The position numbers were made by a program, and so were the translations under genes. 64,000 bases of DNA, taken from contig NZ_CP047958.1 in NCBI RefSeq assembly GCF_014304815.1, forward strand, positions 682,001-746,000. The letters are read 5' to 3'. The notes below the pieces were generated by a model. It saw only the letters and a program-made list of their open reading frames with translations. It was not told the DNA's origin and did no database searches. Of the stretch, positions 27,686-39,455 are shown piece after piece (the stretch's first letter is position 1; the number at the start of each line of letters is the position of its first letter). Source of the DNA: Synechococcus sp. MIT S9220 (lineage in GTDB: Bacteria > Cyanobacteriota > Cyanobacteriia > PCC-6307 > Cyanobiaceae).

Positions 27686-27815
27686 GTGGCTGTTTGCAAG
27701 CGGCTGAAAAGCGGCGGAGATCTGCCTGATCCCATTTGGGCGAATTTCATTTGGCTGCGCAGTCGCATCGTTTGATTTTCTTTAAACAAAAAAAGAACGC
27801 TCCGTACGGCAGTCA

Positions 27816-29393
27816 ATGAAAGGATTTGCGAGCAGTCTGCGCAAAAGGTCTTCCGCTGTTTTTCTTGCCTCAGCTTTCGCTGCCAGTTTGTGTGCGCCAG
27901 TTCTGGCGCAGAGCACGGCCAACACCTCCGGCCCTGTCCCCAAGGGTTACACCACGCCAATTCCTGCTGAGCTGTTCACGCCTGATCAGGTGGACACCAG
28001 TGCAGGCACGTTTCGCTTTTTCGACGGCATGCCGGATGCCGCCACGGTTGATGCCAGTTTTGACTACCTCAAATTCATCCGCGCTTATGAGACGTTTCTC
28101 ACGCTGATGCCGGCTGCCAGCATCGAGATGATGCGTGTCGGTCATGCGCAGCAGGGGGTCGACGACTACACGAAGGTCATGTTGATGGCCCCGCTGAATT
28201 CCAACCCGCTCTTCCTGACAGGAAACACCGACACGGTGTACGGCTCCGCCTTCTTCAATCTGAAGGACACGGGGCCGATGGTGATTGAAATCCCAGCTGG
28301 CCTCGGTCCTGGCACGATCAATGACGCCTACTTCAGATTTGTGGCCGATACAGGTGCTCCCGGCCCAGATCGGGGCAAAGGCGGCAAGTATCTGATCCTG
28401 GGGCCCGACGATGCAGAGCCCGCGAACACCGAGGGATACTTCGTATTTCGTTCACCCAGTTACTCCAACTGGTTGATCATGCGTGCTTTTCTCGATGATC
28501 AAGGCAAGCCTGATCAGGCGGTTGCCAATTATGAAAACGGCGTACGTCTTTATCCCCTCTCGCGGAAAGACAACCCTCCGGCGATGACTTTTGTGCAAGG
28601 AGGCGATCTCGTCTTCAACACGGTGCATGCCAATAACTTCCACTTCTTCGAGGAGCTGAACACGGTGATTCAGCGTGAACCGGTCGATCTGTTTGACCCA
28701 GAACTGCTCGGACTGGCTTCGGCGATCGGACTTGAAAAAGGCAAACCTTTCAACCCCAGTGCTGAGGATCGCAGGATTCTCGAGGAAGCTGTGCAGGTGG
28801 GAGTTGCTTATGTGCGCTCCGACATGGGTAAGCCTCGGAATCGCGACGTCTACTTCTATGAGGACAAGCAGTGGTTCAGTCCTTTTGCCGGCGGAAGCCA
28901 TGAATGGCTGATCGATGGCGGTAGGGGTGGCAGAAATCTTGATGCCAGAAGCAATTTTTTCTGGGGTTACACCGTCAACACTCCTGCCATGGTGCTGAAG
29001 ATGGTCGGTGCCGGATCTCAGTACGGCGTTGTGGCCACTGATGCCGATGGCGTCTTTCTCGATGGCAGTAAGACCTACAAGTTCACGGTGGATGCCAACG
29101 TGCCTGCCAAGGATTTCTGGTCGATGGTGGTTTACGACCCCCAGACGCGTTCTGAATTGCAAACGCCCCAGATGCTGCCCAGCAAAAACAGCAAGCGCAA
29201 CAAAGACATGGTGGTGAACGCCAATGGCAGCATTGATCTCTACTTCGGTCCCACTGCGCCGCAGGGCAAGGAAGCTAACTGGATTCAGACCATTCCCGGT
29301 AAGGGATGGTTTGGAATTTTCCGTTTTTACGGACCGCTGGAGCCTTGGTTCGACAAGACCTGGCAGCTCAACGACATTCAGCCTCTCGGTTGA
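27816..29393 (+). CDS. Exported DUF1254/DUF1214 protein, tandem copy A
   Basis: A 525-residue protein with a Sec signal peptide (RSSAVFLASAFAASLCAPVLAQ). DUF1254 comprises TGNTDTVYGSAFFNLKDTGP, VIEIPAGLGPGTINDAYFRF and the GPDRGKGGKYLIL segment. The end has DUF1214 ([59 protein letters not shown]). It is probably periplasmic. The gene after it is a clear paralogue, 37 bp away, so a tandem duplication is evident. Close relatives are common beside sulfatases and barrel transporters in other bacteria, to my recollection. Confidence 0.88.
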   Translation: MKGFASSLRKRSSAVFLASAFAASLCAPVLAQSTANTSGPVPKGYTTPIPAELFTPDQVDTSAGTFRFFDGMPDAATVDASFDYLKFIRAYETFLTLMPAASIEMMRVGHAQQGVDDYTKVMLMAPLNSNPLFLTGNTDTVYGSAFFNLKDTGPMVIEIPAGLGPGTINDAYFRFVADTGAPGPDRGKGGKYLILGPDDAEPANTEGYFVFRSPSYSNWLIMRAFLDDQGKPDQAVANYENGVRLYPLSRKDNPPAMTFVQGGDLVFNTVHANNFHFFEELNTVIQREPVDLFDPELLGLASAIGLEKGKPFNPSAEDRRILEEAVQVGVAYVRSDMGKPRNRDVYFYEDKQWFSPFAGGSHEWLIDGGRGGRNLDARSNFFWGYTVNTPAMVLKMVGAGSQYGVVATDADGVFLDGSKTYKFTVDANVPAKDFWSMVVYDPQTRSELQTPQMLPSKNSKRNKDMVVNANGSIDLYFGPTAPQGKEANWIQTIPGKGWFGIFRFYGPLEPWFDKTWQLNDIQPLG

Positions 29394-29430
29394 GACCTGA
29401 ACCCATCAACACCACGATTCATTCTCAACC

Positions 29431-31450
<2,020 letters not shown>

Positions 31451-31466
31451 GGCACGGCAGTGCTGA

Positions 31467-32609
31467 TCAATCAAACAGCCAGCGCAGGCCGAAGTTGATA
31501 CCGCTCTGAGCGGAGGTGTATCCATTACCGGATCCGCCCCCGGCATAGTCGAGCCCGAAATACTTGTAAGAAAGCGAGGCTTGCGCTGAATTGCCCAGGG
31601 CGTAAGCGATTCCTGCCTGTGCTGTTCCGGTGAGGTCCCGTTCTCCTGCCAATCCGAAACCACCGGCATCGAGATAAGCAAAAGCCTGCCAGTCTTCGCT
31701 GATGGCATAGGTGGCGAGCATGCCGATCAGTGGTTGGACCCAGGTGTTAGCCCAGGTATCACTTGCTGAATTTTCAAATTCCTTGGTTTGTGTTCTGCTG
31801 AAATTTTTTCCATTGGCGGAAAGTGTGGTATCTCCTTCAACATCAAGAGTTGTAGTCATCCAACCATCAATGAATCTGGCACCAACGAAGCCGACAAAAC
31901 TAGTACTTCCTTGTTTCATCTTTGGCTTTTGAATGGCTCCAGCGCGGTAACGAACTGCCAGATCATAAATAAATTGGCTTGTCTCTACAGTGGCATCAAT
32001 TTTTCCTTTGGAATTCACTTTGATCCGATCAGAGGTAATCCCAAGTTTCTTTCGGAGTGGATTGGTCGTTTTCCAGCTCACCGCATTGTCTGATTGATAA
32101 GCAGCGCCATAGTTGACCCCTGAGTAGATACCGAAACGTCCATATTCGGCAGATGCTTTAAAGGTTAATCCCATTCTGGTGCTCGCCAAGACATCCGCTA
32201 GGGATGAATGTGCATCCACTGGATTGCCGCCGTTCAGTTGGGTTGTTGTATTGGTTGAGAGGGGTGCAAAGGCATACAAGTCAAGATAAACGCGCCAGGA
32301 ATCTTCCTCGTCTTGTTCGTCTTCGCTTTCAGAAGCACTTTCGTTGGATTGGCTCAGGATCAAGGGTTCCATCACACCCGCAGCGTCGGAGTCGTTCCCT
32401 TCGTTGATCTCAGCATTCAGAATTTGTGGCTCAGATTGATCGGCTGAATCAGCTCCGCCGACTTGGGCTTGGCTGTTGTTTTTAGCCAGTGCAGCAACGT
32501 CTGAGTGGTCGATTTGAATCTCAATAGACTTGTCCTGAGGTTGTGCTACGGCCTCCGCGCATAGGGCGCTTAGTGGTGTAAGGAGTGCGAGGGGTAGATA
32601 ACGAACCAC
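31467..32609 (-). CDS. Outer-membrane beta-barrel-like protein, 380 aa
   Basis: A signal peptide (MVRYLPLALLTPLSALCAEAVA) precedes an acidic, low-complexity stretch (ESASESEDEQDEEDSW). The C-terminal 270 residues alternate polar and hydrophobic positions like a porin barrel, with aromatic belts (VRYRAGAI, FVGFVGARFIDGWMTTTLDV, QAFAYLDAGGFGLAGERDLTG) and end in LRWLFD. It resembles uncharacterised exported proteins seen beside sulfatase loci. The product is likely in the outer membrane, perhaps as a pore. It is convergent with the oxidase remnant. Confidence 0.65.
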   Translation of the reverse strand: MVRYLPLALLTPLSALCAEAVAQPQDKSIEIQIDHSDVAALAKNNSQAQVGGADSADQSEPQILNAEINEGNDSDAAGVMEPLILSQSNESASESEDEQDEEDSWRVYLDLYAFAPLSTNTTTQLNGGNPVDAHSSLADVLASTRMGLTFKASAEYGRFGIYSGVNYGAAYQSDNAVSWKTTNPLRKKLGITSDRIKVNSKGKIDATVETSQFIYDLAVRYRAGAIQKPKMKQGSTSFVGFVGARFIDGWMTTTLDVEGDTTLSANGKNFSRTQTKEFENSASDTWANTWVQPLIGMLATYAISEDWQAFAYLDAGGFGLAGERDLTGTAQAGIAYALGNSAQASLSYKYFGLDYAGGGSGNGYTSAQSGINFGLRWLFD

Positions 32610-32734
32610 GAAGACAATGGAGACTGGCCGAACCGTAGGAGCATGATTGAAGTCGTGCAGCTTGATCTGATCCCAATCGTGCGGATTTTTTGAGAACAGT
32701 CTTGGCCTAATTGCGAAAAGGTATTTAATATCGC

Positions 32735-33760
32735 ATGTTTTTAAATTTGCTGATGGGCTCGCTTTTTCGTCAAAGTTTTCGTTTCATCGGCTTGTGGAGC
32801 TTTGCCGCCCTTCTGCTCCCCTTGGCTGTTGAAGCGCGAGAACCGTCGGAGTTTTTAGTTGATGAGAACGTTGAATTTGATTTCACGCCGCTCGTCTTAG
32901 GCGACTTTGCACAGGCACCAGCTAGCTCACAAGAGCCTGGTACTGACAATCAGCCGGTCACGGTGACTCCTGGTGAATCAGCCTCTGCAGAGGATGCCTC
33001 GTTGGCGAAAGCGGCGCAGAACCCGATTGCAAGTTTGATCAGTCTGCCGATTCAGTGGAATAGCACTCCGAGCAGCCAATGGGCTCCGAATGTTATTGAT
33101 CCGGATGCCAAGCACAATCAGACTCAGAATGTTGTCAACGTGCAACCCGTTGTTCCCTTCAAGGTAAGTGAAGGGCTAACGCTGGTGACCCGAACGATTG
33201 TTCCGTTCATCTCTCAGCCATCGGCTCGTGGCACCAGCATCCAGGGCTTGGGTGACATCAATCCTTCGGTCTTTTTTGTGCCGACTTTGAAGGGAAATTT
33301 CACCGTCGGGGTGGGTCCAACATTGATTATTCCCTCTGCAACCGATTCAGGGCTGGGCTCGGGACGCTGGAGTGCTGGTCCTACAGGGGTTCTGGTTTAC
33401 AGCAAAGGAAAAGTTGTTGCCGGTGGTTTGATTAATAATGTTTGGTCATTCGCCGGTGGTGGTAAAAAAGATGTCAATACGATGTTGATTCAGCCGTTTT
33501 TGAATTACAACCTTCCCAAGGGGTGGTACCTCACAAGTTCTCCAATTATTACCGCCAATTGGATGAATGAAGACAATAAAGGTTGGATGGTTCCAGTTGG
33601 TGCTGGTGTTGGACGTGTTTTTAAACTTGGAACTCAGCCCATCAATGCTTCCCTCAGCGCTTATTACAATCTTGTCAAGCCTGAGATTTCTGGTGAAACG
33701 CTTGCCGGAGACTGGACATTCCGGCTTCAGGCCCAATTCCTGTTCCCGACAGGGGGCTGA
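32735..33760 (+). CDS. Outer-membrane transporter of the MetA/phenol-degradation type
   Basis: A signal peptide (WSFAALLLPLAVEA) is followed by a Pro/Ser/Glu-rich linker and a 230-residue barrel-like domain: NVVNVQPVVPFKVSEGLTLV, VGVGPTLIIPSATD, GRWSAGPTGVLVYSKGKVV, LIQPFLNYNLPKGWYL, FRLQAQFLFPTGG. This pattern is that of PF13557 (putative MetA-pathway of phenol degradation), a family of outer-membrane channels. It could pass aromatic or sulfated compounds. A strong terminator follows directly. The 5' region is AT-rich. Confidence 0.7.
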   Translation: MFLNLLMGSLFRQSFRFIGLWSFAALLLPLAVEAREPSEFLVDENVEFDFTPLVLGDFAQAPASSQEPGTDNQPVTVTPGESASAEDASLAKAAQNPIASLISLPIQWNSTPSSQWAPNVIDPDAKHNQTQNVVNVQPVVPFKVSEGLTLVTRTIVPFISQPSARGTSIQGLGDINPSVFFVPTLKGNFTVGVGPTLIIPSATDSGLGSGRWSAGPTGVLVYSKGKVVAGGLINNVWSFAGGGKKDVNTMLIQPFLNYNLPKGWYLTSSPIITANWMNEDNKGWMVPVGAGVGRVFKLGTQPINASLSAYYNLVKPEISGETLAGDWTFRLQAQFLFPTGG

Positions 33761-33792
33761 ATCAGTCTGAAAGACTTGATTCCCTCCTGGTG

Positions 33793-33836
33793 AAGCACCT
33801 TGCTTAAGTCGTTTTGACTCAAGCAAGGTGCTTTTT
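33793..33836 (+). terminator. Rho-independent terminator after the barrel transporter
   Basis: A long stem (AAGCACCTTGCTT / AAGCAAGGTGCTT with a short inner stem AGTC/GACT) ends in a T run. Confidence 0.9.
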
Positions 33837-33939
33837 CTTTGAAGACGTTTCATGTCTGCTCACAAATTGTGATCTTTGCAGCTCTCTCATCTTCGCTTCA
33901 ATACCCTGAATTCATTGATTAATTGATTGATTCATTGAC

Positions 33940-34788
33940 ATGGCTGACCGACGCGATCAGATGATCACGATCCCTGCAGGTAACTATTCGATTGGATCTG
34001 ATTCTTTTTATCCGGAGGAGGCCCCAGTTCGTTCAATTGAGATCCGCTCATTCTTGATCGATGCCGCTCCGGTGACCAATGCCGAGTTTGCGCGTTTCGT
34101 CTCGGAGACCGGCTACGTCACCGTTTCGGAAAAGCCACCCGATCCTGTGCTGTATCCGAATCTTCCACCGGACCAGCAGAATCCAGAGTCGGCGGTGTTC
34201 ATTCCGCCTCCGCCTTCGGTCGATCGCAATCAACCGATGTCTTGGTGGGCCTTGATTGAGGGAGCCGATTGGAAGCATCCCCAGGGGCCTGATTCAGGAA
34301 TCGACGACTTGATGGATCACCCTGTGGTGCATCTCGCCTACGACGATGTGCTGGCCTATGCCCAGTGGGTCGGCAAACGTCTGCCGACCGCTGAAGAGTG
34401 GGAGGTGGCTGCCAGAGGTGGTCTGGAGGAGCAGAACTACTCCTGGGGTGAAGAGATGACGCCCGATGGTCAGTGGCTGGCCAATGTTTGGCAGGGGCAG
34501 TTCCCCTGGACAAACGAACAAACGGATGGATGGTTCTGGACGTCTCCCGTGGGGACATTCCCGCCCAACGGCTATGGACTGATCGACATGTGCGGCAATG
34601 TGTGGGAGTGGACCTCCACATTGTTCCCCGTTGCCAAGGGTGAACAGGAGCGGAGGATCATCAAGGGCGGATCATTTCTGTGCGCCGAGAACTATTGCCA
34701 TCGCTTCAGGCCGGCAGCCTTGATGGGGCAGACCACCGACACGGCAACCTGCCATATGGGCTTCCGTTGTGCGGCTGATTCAGCCTGA
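33940..34788 (+). CDS. Formylglycine-generating enzyme (sulfatase modifying factor)
   Basis: A 282-residue SUMF1/FGE-domain protein starting MADRRDQMITIPAGNYSIGS. The core motifs are DAAPVTNAEFARFV, HPVVHLAYDDVLAYAQWVGK, LPTAEEWEVAARGG, GYGLIDMCGNVWEWTS and GGSFLCAENYCHRFRP. The last holds the two cysteines expected to bind copper (C248 and C253), and the end GFRCAAD matches human FGE. It should oxidise the CxPxR cysteine of sulfatases to formylglycine. No signal peptide, so it acts on unfolded cytoplasmic substrates. It stands one small gene away from a Cys-type sulfatase. Confidence 0.9.
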   Translation: MADRRDQMITIPAGNYSIGSDSFYPEEAPVRSIEIRSFLIDAAPVTNAEFARFVSETGYVTVSEKPPDPVLYPNLPPDQQNPESAVFIPPPPSVDRNQPMSWWALIEGADWKHPQGPDSGIDDLMDHPVVHLAYDDVLAYAQWVGKRLPTAEEWEVAARGGLEEQNYSWGEEMTPDGQWLANVWQGQFPWTNEQTDGWFWTSPVGTFPPNGYGLIDMCGNVWEWTSTLFPVAKGEQERRIIKGGSFLCAENYCHRFRPAALMGQTTDTATCHMGFRCAADSA

Positions 34789-35148
34789 GATATGGGCGAA
34801 CTGGTCACGAACCATCAGTCCGCCAAGAACTATGTGAATAAGGGCACCGGTCCAGACCGCAGCCCCGCCTGATAGCTGCTGAGAGCTCAGGGTGATGAGC
34901 AGCACTGCGGCGCTGCAGTTGTAAAGCAGCAGCCCCCGTTTTGCGGGTAACGCACAGGGGGATTCCCAGCAGGCCACGCCAAGTCCGAGCAGCGCCAGGC
35001 CATAGAGCTGCATGAGACGTTCGGCTGCGGCAGAGGATTCTGCGTTGAACAGCAAGGGCATCACCACAGAAGGCAGCAACAGCAGAGTGATGCCTGTGAT
35101 CAGTTCAATGGCACTGGCTAAGCGGTAAAGCGTGGAGCGAGTAGGCAA
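34780..35148 (-). CDS. Small integral membrane protein, 122 aa
   Basis: Three to four hydrophobic helices (LITGITLLLLPSVVMPLLF, LYGLALLGLGVACWE, LLLYNCSAAVLLITL, WTGALIHIVLGGLMV). The 3' end overlaps that of the FGE gene by 9 bp. No family recognised. It is divergent from the sulfatase downstream. Confidence 0.6.
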   Translation of the reverse strand: MPTRSTLYRLASAIELITGITLLLLPSVVMPLLFNAESSAAAERLMQLYGLALLGLGVACWESPCALPAKRGLLLYNCSAAVLLITLSSQQLSGGAAVWTGALIHIVLGGLMVRDQFAHISG

Positions 35149-35415
35149 GGCATTCTCCTCAAGCAGCTCTCATTCAGAAAGCTAGGTCTGCTGTTCGGCT
35201 CGGACCGGATGGTTGGTCCCAATTGGGCAGATCTAAGCAATGTCTCATTCGCCAGTCAGCACCTGCAGCTAGCAGAAGGTGATGTCTCTTATCCCTTGGC
35301 CTTGTTGAGAATCATGCCTCTTGAGAGGGTCCTCTAACCGGCAGTGCCTGCTGAGTTGAATGCGAGGCCTTCCTTGGCCCGTACGTCTGTTCACTTCTTC
35401 ATTCGCTTTATCAGC

Positions 35416-37839
35416 ATGCTTGATCAAGTCAATGTGTCCAAGCTGATCCGCCATCTCGCTGTGGGTAGTGGATTGCTGTTGCTCGCAAGCCTTTCCACCT
35501 CCTGTACGGATCAGAAGCAGGCCTTGGGTGGAAACCTGGATCGGACCAATTTGCCGATTGCCGAGCCAAAGCCTGAAAAGGTCACCAAGGCTCTCCCTTC
35601 TGAGGTCCCATTGCCTCCACAGTTTGAGGTGACGGCACCCAAGGATGCCCCCAATGTGGTGATCATTCTTCTCGATGATGTGGGTTTTGCCGCACCCTCT
35701 GCCTTTGGCGGTGCGGTGAACATGCCGACGGCGGAAAAGCTGGCTGATAATGGCCTGCGCTACAACAAATTCCACACCACAGCTCTCTGTGCGCCGACCA
35801 GGGCGGCTTTGAAATCCGGACGCAATCACCACAAGGTGAATATGGGCTCGATCCCAGAGATCGCAACCGGTTATGCGGGTAATTCCACCGTGGTGCCGGA
35901 TTATGCCCAGCCGGTTGCTGAGATTCTCCGATTGAACGGCTACAACACTGGTGCCTTCGGCAAGTGGCATGAAACGCCAGGCAGGGAGACCACGGCAGCC
36001 GGCCCCCAGACCCGTTGGCCAACGCGCCAGGGATTCGAGAAGTTCTACGGCTTTGTTGGGGCGGAAGACAACATGTGGGATCCAACGATCCACGATGGTG
36101 TCACCGTTGTGGATGCACCGAAGAAAGAGGGGTATCACTTCACTGCAGACATGACCGATCAGGCGATCGGTTGGATGCGGCAGCAGAAATCGATCAAACC
36201 GGATAAACCATTTTTCATCTATTACTCATCCGCCGGTTCTCACTCCCCTCACCATGTGAGCAAGGAATGGATTGCCAAATACAAAGGCAAGTTCGACGAA
36301 GGCTGGGATGTTCTGCGCGAGCGCAATCTTCAGAATCAGATCAAGGCAGGGATTGTTCCTGAAGGCACTCAGATGGCCAAGGCGCCAGACAGCATTCCCA
36401 AATGGGACAGCCTCACGCCACAACAACAGAAAATCTATGCACGTCAGGCCGAAGTTTTTGCTGCCTTCACGGAGTATTCAGATTATGAAGCTGGCCGTTT
36501 GATCCAGGCGATTGAGGATCTTGGCGAGCTTGATAACACGTTGGTGATTTATATCACTGGTGATAATGGCGCCAGCCCCGAAGGGGATAGAACTGGTCAG
36601 TGGAATTGGAACCACTACCTCAATGGCGTTGCAGAAACGCCTGACGAACAGGAGGCCAAGCTTGAGGAGTGGGGTGGTCCCACCACCTATCCCATGTATC
36701 ACATGGGCTGGGCGATCGCCTTCAATTCACCCTTTGCTCTCTCCAAGCAAGTCGCAGGTGATTTCGGTGGAACACGCAACGGTACGGTGATTCATTGGCC
36801 GAAACGCATTCAACAAGGTGGTGGTCTACGCACACAGTTCTCGCATGTGAATGATGTGGCCCCAACAATTCTTGAGGCGGCCAATCTGCCGATGCCCAAC
36901 ACAATCAATGGCATTGATCAGATCCCAATGCAAGGAACCAGTCTGATTTATACCTTTGACAATCCAGACGCCAAAGAAAAGCACAATACGCAGTATTTTG
37001 AGATTATTGGTAATCGAGGCATCTATCACAACGGCTGGATGGCGCGCACAACAGTGATGTATCCCTGGATGGCGCCGAAAAGAATGAATCCGGTTGCTGC
37101 AGATTCTGGTTGGCAGCTGTTTGACACAACCAAGGATTTCAGCCTCTCGAATGATCTCGCCGATCAGGAACCGGACCGCCTTGTTGCCATGAAGAAGAAG
37201 TTCATGGAAGAGGCCATTGCAAATCAGGTGTTGCCGCTGGATGATCGTCTGCTCGAGCGTCTTGTTCCTTCTGTTGCTGGTCGGCCGACACTTTTGGGTG
37301 ATCGGACGTCCATGGATTTGTATCCCTATGCCTGGAACATGGTCGAGGACTCGATCCTCAACGTGAAGAACACCTCCAGCAGCATTACGGCTCAGTTGGA
37401 TGTGAAGCCAGGCCAGAAAGAGAATGGAGTGATCTTCTCCCAGGGCGGTCGCTTTGGTGGTTGGTCTCTGTATGTGGAGAACAATGTGCCTGCTTACACC
37501 TACAACTACATGGGTAAGTTGTATACTTTCACCAGCAATCAGTCTTTGCCAGTCGGCCAATCTCAGCTTCGTTTTGAGATCGACTACGACGGTGGCGGTG
37601 TTGGTAAAGGTGCCGATGTGCGGATGAAGATCAATGATCAAGTGGTTGCACTTGGTCGCATTGATCAGACCATCGCGTCTCGATTCTCCATTGATGAAGG
37701 CGCTGATGTTGGTCTCGATCGTGGCTCGGCGGTCACGGTCAAGACGATTGGTCCTCGTCGTTACAGCGCCTATGGCGGACTGATTGACAAGGTCACTCTT
37801 GAGATTTACCCCAAGGAGACGGATGCCAAGAAGAGCTGA
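35416..37839 (+). CDS. Cys-type sulfatase, predicted lipoprotein
   Basis: From ATG 35416 the 807-residue product has a lipoprotein-like signal (LLLLASLSTSC, Cys30). The alkaline-phosphatase fold follows: NVVIILLDDVGFAAPSA with metal Asp pair near 87-88, and the sulfatase signature CAPTR at C125 to R129. FGKWHETP, DNLLVIYITGDNGAS-like and FGGTRNGTVIHWPKRI segments complete the core. C125 should become formylglycine. The C-terminal 200 residues form a beta domain. It is likely anchored facing the periplasm. Frame is open 24 codons further upstream (GTG/ATG at 35344), but that lacks a sensible signal. Confidence 0.92.
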   Translation: MLDQVNVSKLIRHLAVGSGLLLLASLSTSCTDQKQALGGNLDRTNLPIAEPKPEKVTKALPSEVPLPPQFEVTAPKDAPNVVIILLDDVGFAAPSAFGGAVNMPTAEKLADNGLRYNKFHTTALCAPTRAALKSGRNHHKVNMGSIPEIATGYAGNSTVVPDYAQPVAEILRLNGYNTGAFGKWHETPGRETTAAGPQTRWPTRQGFEKFYGFVGAEDNMWDPTIHDGVTVVDAPKKEGYHFTADMTDQAIGWMRQQKSIKPDKPFFIYYSSAGSHSPHHVSKEWIAKYKGKFDEGWDVLRERNLQNQIKAGIVPEGTQMAKAPDSIPKWDSLTPQQQKIYARQAEVFAAFTEYSDYEAGRLIQAIEDLGELDNTLVIYITGDNGASPEGDRTGQWNWNHYLNGVAETPDEQEAKLEEWGGPTTYPMYHMGWAIAFNSPFALSKQVAGDFGGTRNGTVIHWPKRIQQGGGLRTQFSHVNDVAPTILEAANLPMPNTINGIDQIPMQGTSLIYTFDNPDAKEKHNTQYFEIIGNRGIYHNGWMARTTVMYPWMAPKRMNPVAADSGWQLFDTTKDFSLSNDLADQEPDRLVAMKKKFMEEAIANQVLPLDDRLLERLVPSVAGRPTLLGDRTSMDLYPYAWNMVEDSILNVKNTSSSITAQLDVKPGQKENGVIFSQGGRFGGWSLYVENNVPAYTYNYMGKLYTFTSNQSLPVGQSQLRFEIDYDGGGVGKGADVRMKINDQVVALGRIDQTIASRFSIDEGADVGLDRGSAVTVKTIGPRRYSAYGGLIDKVTLEIYPKETDAKKS

Positions 37840-37868
37840 TTGAATTGATTCATCAGCTTTTGGATGTT

Positions 37869-37901
37869 GATGTTGCTCTTCGGAGCAGCATCACCTTTTT
37901 T
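37869..37901 (+). terminator. Rho-independent terminator after the first sulfatase
   Basis: A 10-bp stem (GATGTTGCTC / GAGCAGCATC, one G-U pair) capped by a UUCG tetraloop is followed by a T run. Confidence 0.9.
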
Positions 37902-37919
37902 GATGCGCTTTGGATTGGA

Positions 37920-38528
37920 TTAATGCGGTTGATTGCGTTGGTAGGTTTTCAAGCGATGACTGATCCAACCAGGTCCAACCAGGCCGAGAATGATGATGGT
38001 TAGTGATGTGGTGAGCCTGCTGGAGAGTGTGCGTGCTTCTTCAAGGCCATTGAATACAAAAGCAATCGCTACTAAAACACCAAACACTCCGGTGAATGTT
38101 CCGCTGAGCGACCTGAGCAGGTCTCCGATTGATCGGCCTTCAACAGCGTCGGGGGTGATGCCCACACGACGACCAGCAAACACGCCCGTGATTCCCAGTA
38201 AGACGACAAGGCATAGTCGTTCCCAAGGTGAGTGTGCAGCTGCTGCCGCACTTCCTTGCTGCATCTCGTTCACCATCGAGGCCGCTGTTCCAAGAAAACT
38301 TCCTGAGCAGAGCCCGATACTTCCCCACCATTGCGCTGGTGTTTTCAAGCGATTGCGTAGTCGGCTCAGCAAAATCAAAACGATGCAGCTGACCGTGACG
38401 TCTGCGAGCAGCGGTATGTTCAGATTGATGGCGTAGCCGACTACAGCTCCCAGCAGCAAGGAAGCCACGTCGGCTCCGTTGCGAGGATTCTGTTTCAGCA
38501 AATGCTCCTGATCAGATGGGGTTTTCAT
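37920..38528 (-). CDS. Hypothetical integral membrane protein, 202 aa
   Basis: About five hydrophobic helices (SLLLGAVVGYAINLNIP, VTVSCIVLILLS, LCLVVLLGITGVFAG, GVFGVLVAIAFVF, TIIILGLVGPGWI). No family recognised. It lies 9 bp downstream of the BASS-type transporter on the same strand and is presumably co-expressed with it. Confidence 0.6.
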   Translation of the reverse strand: MKTPSDQEHLLKQNPRNGADVASLLLGAVVGYAINLNIPLLADVTVSCIVLILLSRLRNRLKTPAQWWGSIGLCSGSFLGTAASMVNEMQQGSAAAAAHSPWERLCLVVLLGITGVFAGRRVGITPDAVEGRSIGDLLRSLSGTFTGVFGVLVAIAFVFNGLEEARTLSSRLTTSLTIIILGLVGPGWISHRLKTYQRNQPH

Positions 38529-38537
38529 AGATTCGGT

Positions 38538-39410
38538 CTAAGCGTCTCCTGTGATCTGTTCCTGGCTTGCACTGGCCTGGCGCCATTTCATGAACGGTGC
38601 TGTACCCACTGCCGTCACGACGACGTACCCCACCGCTGCAGCTTTGAGGTCAATCGCGTTAGGAGCCATGCCTTGAATGATGAGCAGGGCAAGACCTGGA
38701 TTACGCATAGAAACCACCAAAGGAAGTGTGCTGCGTTCGTCGTGGTCGTCACCTGCAATGACATATCCCAGCCCAATGCCGATCCAGGTGAGGACGAACA
38801 TCAGCAAGGCTCCTCTGAGGTTGCCAATCAACATCGGCGTCACCTTCGGCAACGCCAAGATCAGGATCAGGGCCAGCAGTACCAGCAAGAGGATGCTCGC
38901 GCCTTTCTGAAACACCGGATTCCAGCGCTCAGACCATTCCGCACACCAGCGCCGCAATGACACGCCCACAAGCAGCGGAATCAGTTGCACGGTGAAGACC
39001 TGGAAGGCAACGTCCTTCGAGGCAACGCTCCAGATGGTCTCCCCCGCTTCCAATGGCAGCTGAGTGACCCATAACGGCACACTGATAATGGCGGCACAGG
39101 CAGACCAGAACTGCAATCGTGTTGCCAGCTCTGGATTTTCCGCCAACTTCCTGCTCTTCAGAGCGATCATCGGCGCGCTCGGACAGATCGCCATCAGCAT
39201 CACCGCTGTTGTGATGGCAGGAGACAGACCTTGGCCGAGTGGGGTTCGCAGCAGCAGCAAAGCCGCCAGTGGCAAGACCACGCAGGTTGCCAACAAGACG
39301 CGCAAGATCAGTGCTGGTCTGTGTTTCAGCAAGTTGAACTGCAGACTGGGCAGATTCAGGCCCAGAGACACCATGATGAAAAACAGGGCCAGAGAAATCA
39401 GGATTGACAT
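38538..39410 (-). CDS. BASS-family (bile acid:sodium symporter-like) transporter
   Basis: A 290-residue protein with about nine membrane helices and the BASS-like features: FFIMVSLGLNL at the start, MLMAICPSAPMIALKSRK in the core, VQLIPLLVGVSLRRW and LPLVVSMRNPGLALLII. The family moves organic anions with sodium (bile acids, pyruvate, sulfonates or others). Its place between two sulfatases suggests an anionic, perhaps sulfated, substrate. The substrate cannot be told from sequence. Confidence 0.75.
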   Translation of the reverse strand: MSILISLALFFIMVSLGLNLPSLQFNLLKHRPALILRVLLATCVVLPLAALLLLRTPLGQGLSPAITTAVMLMAICPSAPMIALKSRKLAENPELATRLQFWSACAAIISVPLWVTQLPLEAGETIWSVASKDVAFQVFTVQLIPLLVGVSLRRWCAEWSERWNPVFQKGASILLLVLLALILILALPKVTPMLIGNLRGALLMFVLTWIGIGLGYVIAGDDHDERSTLPLVVSMRNPGLALLIIQGMAPNAIDLKAAAVGYVVVTAVGTAPFMKWRQASASQEQITGDA

Positions 39411-39455
39411 CAGACCAGAGGAAGATTCGGAAGTGGACTGGAAAGGGCTTGGAGC

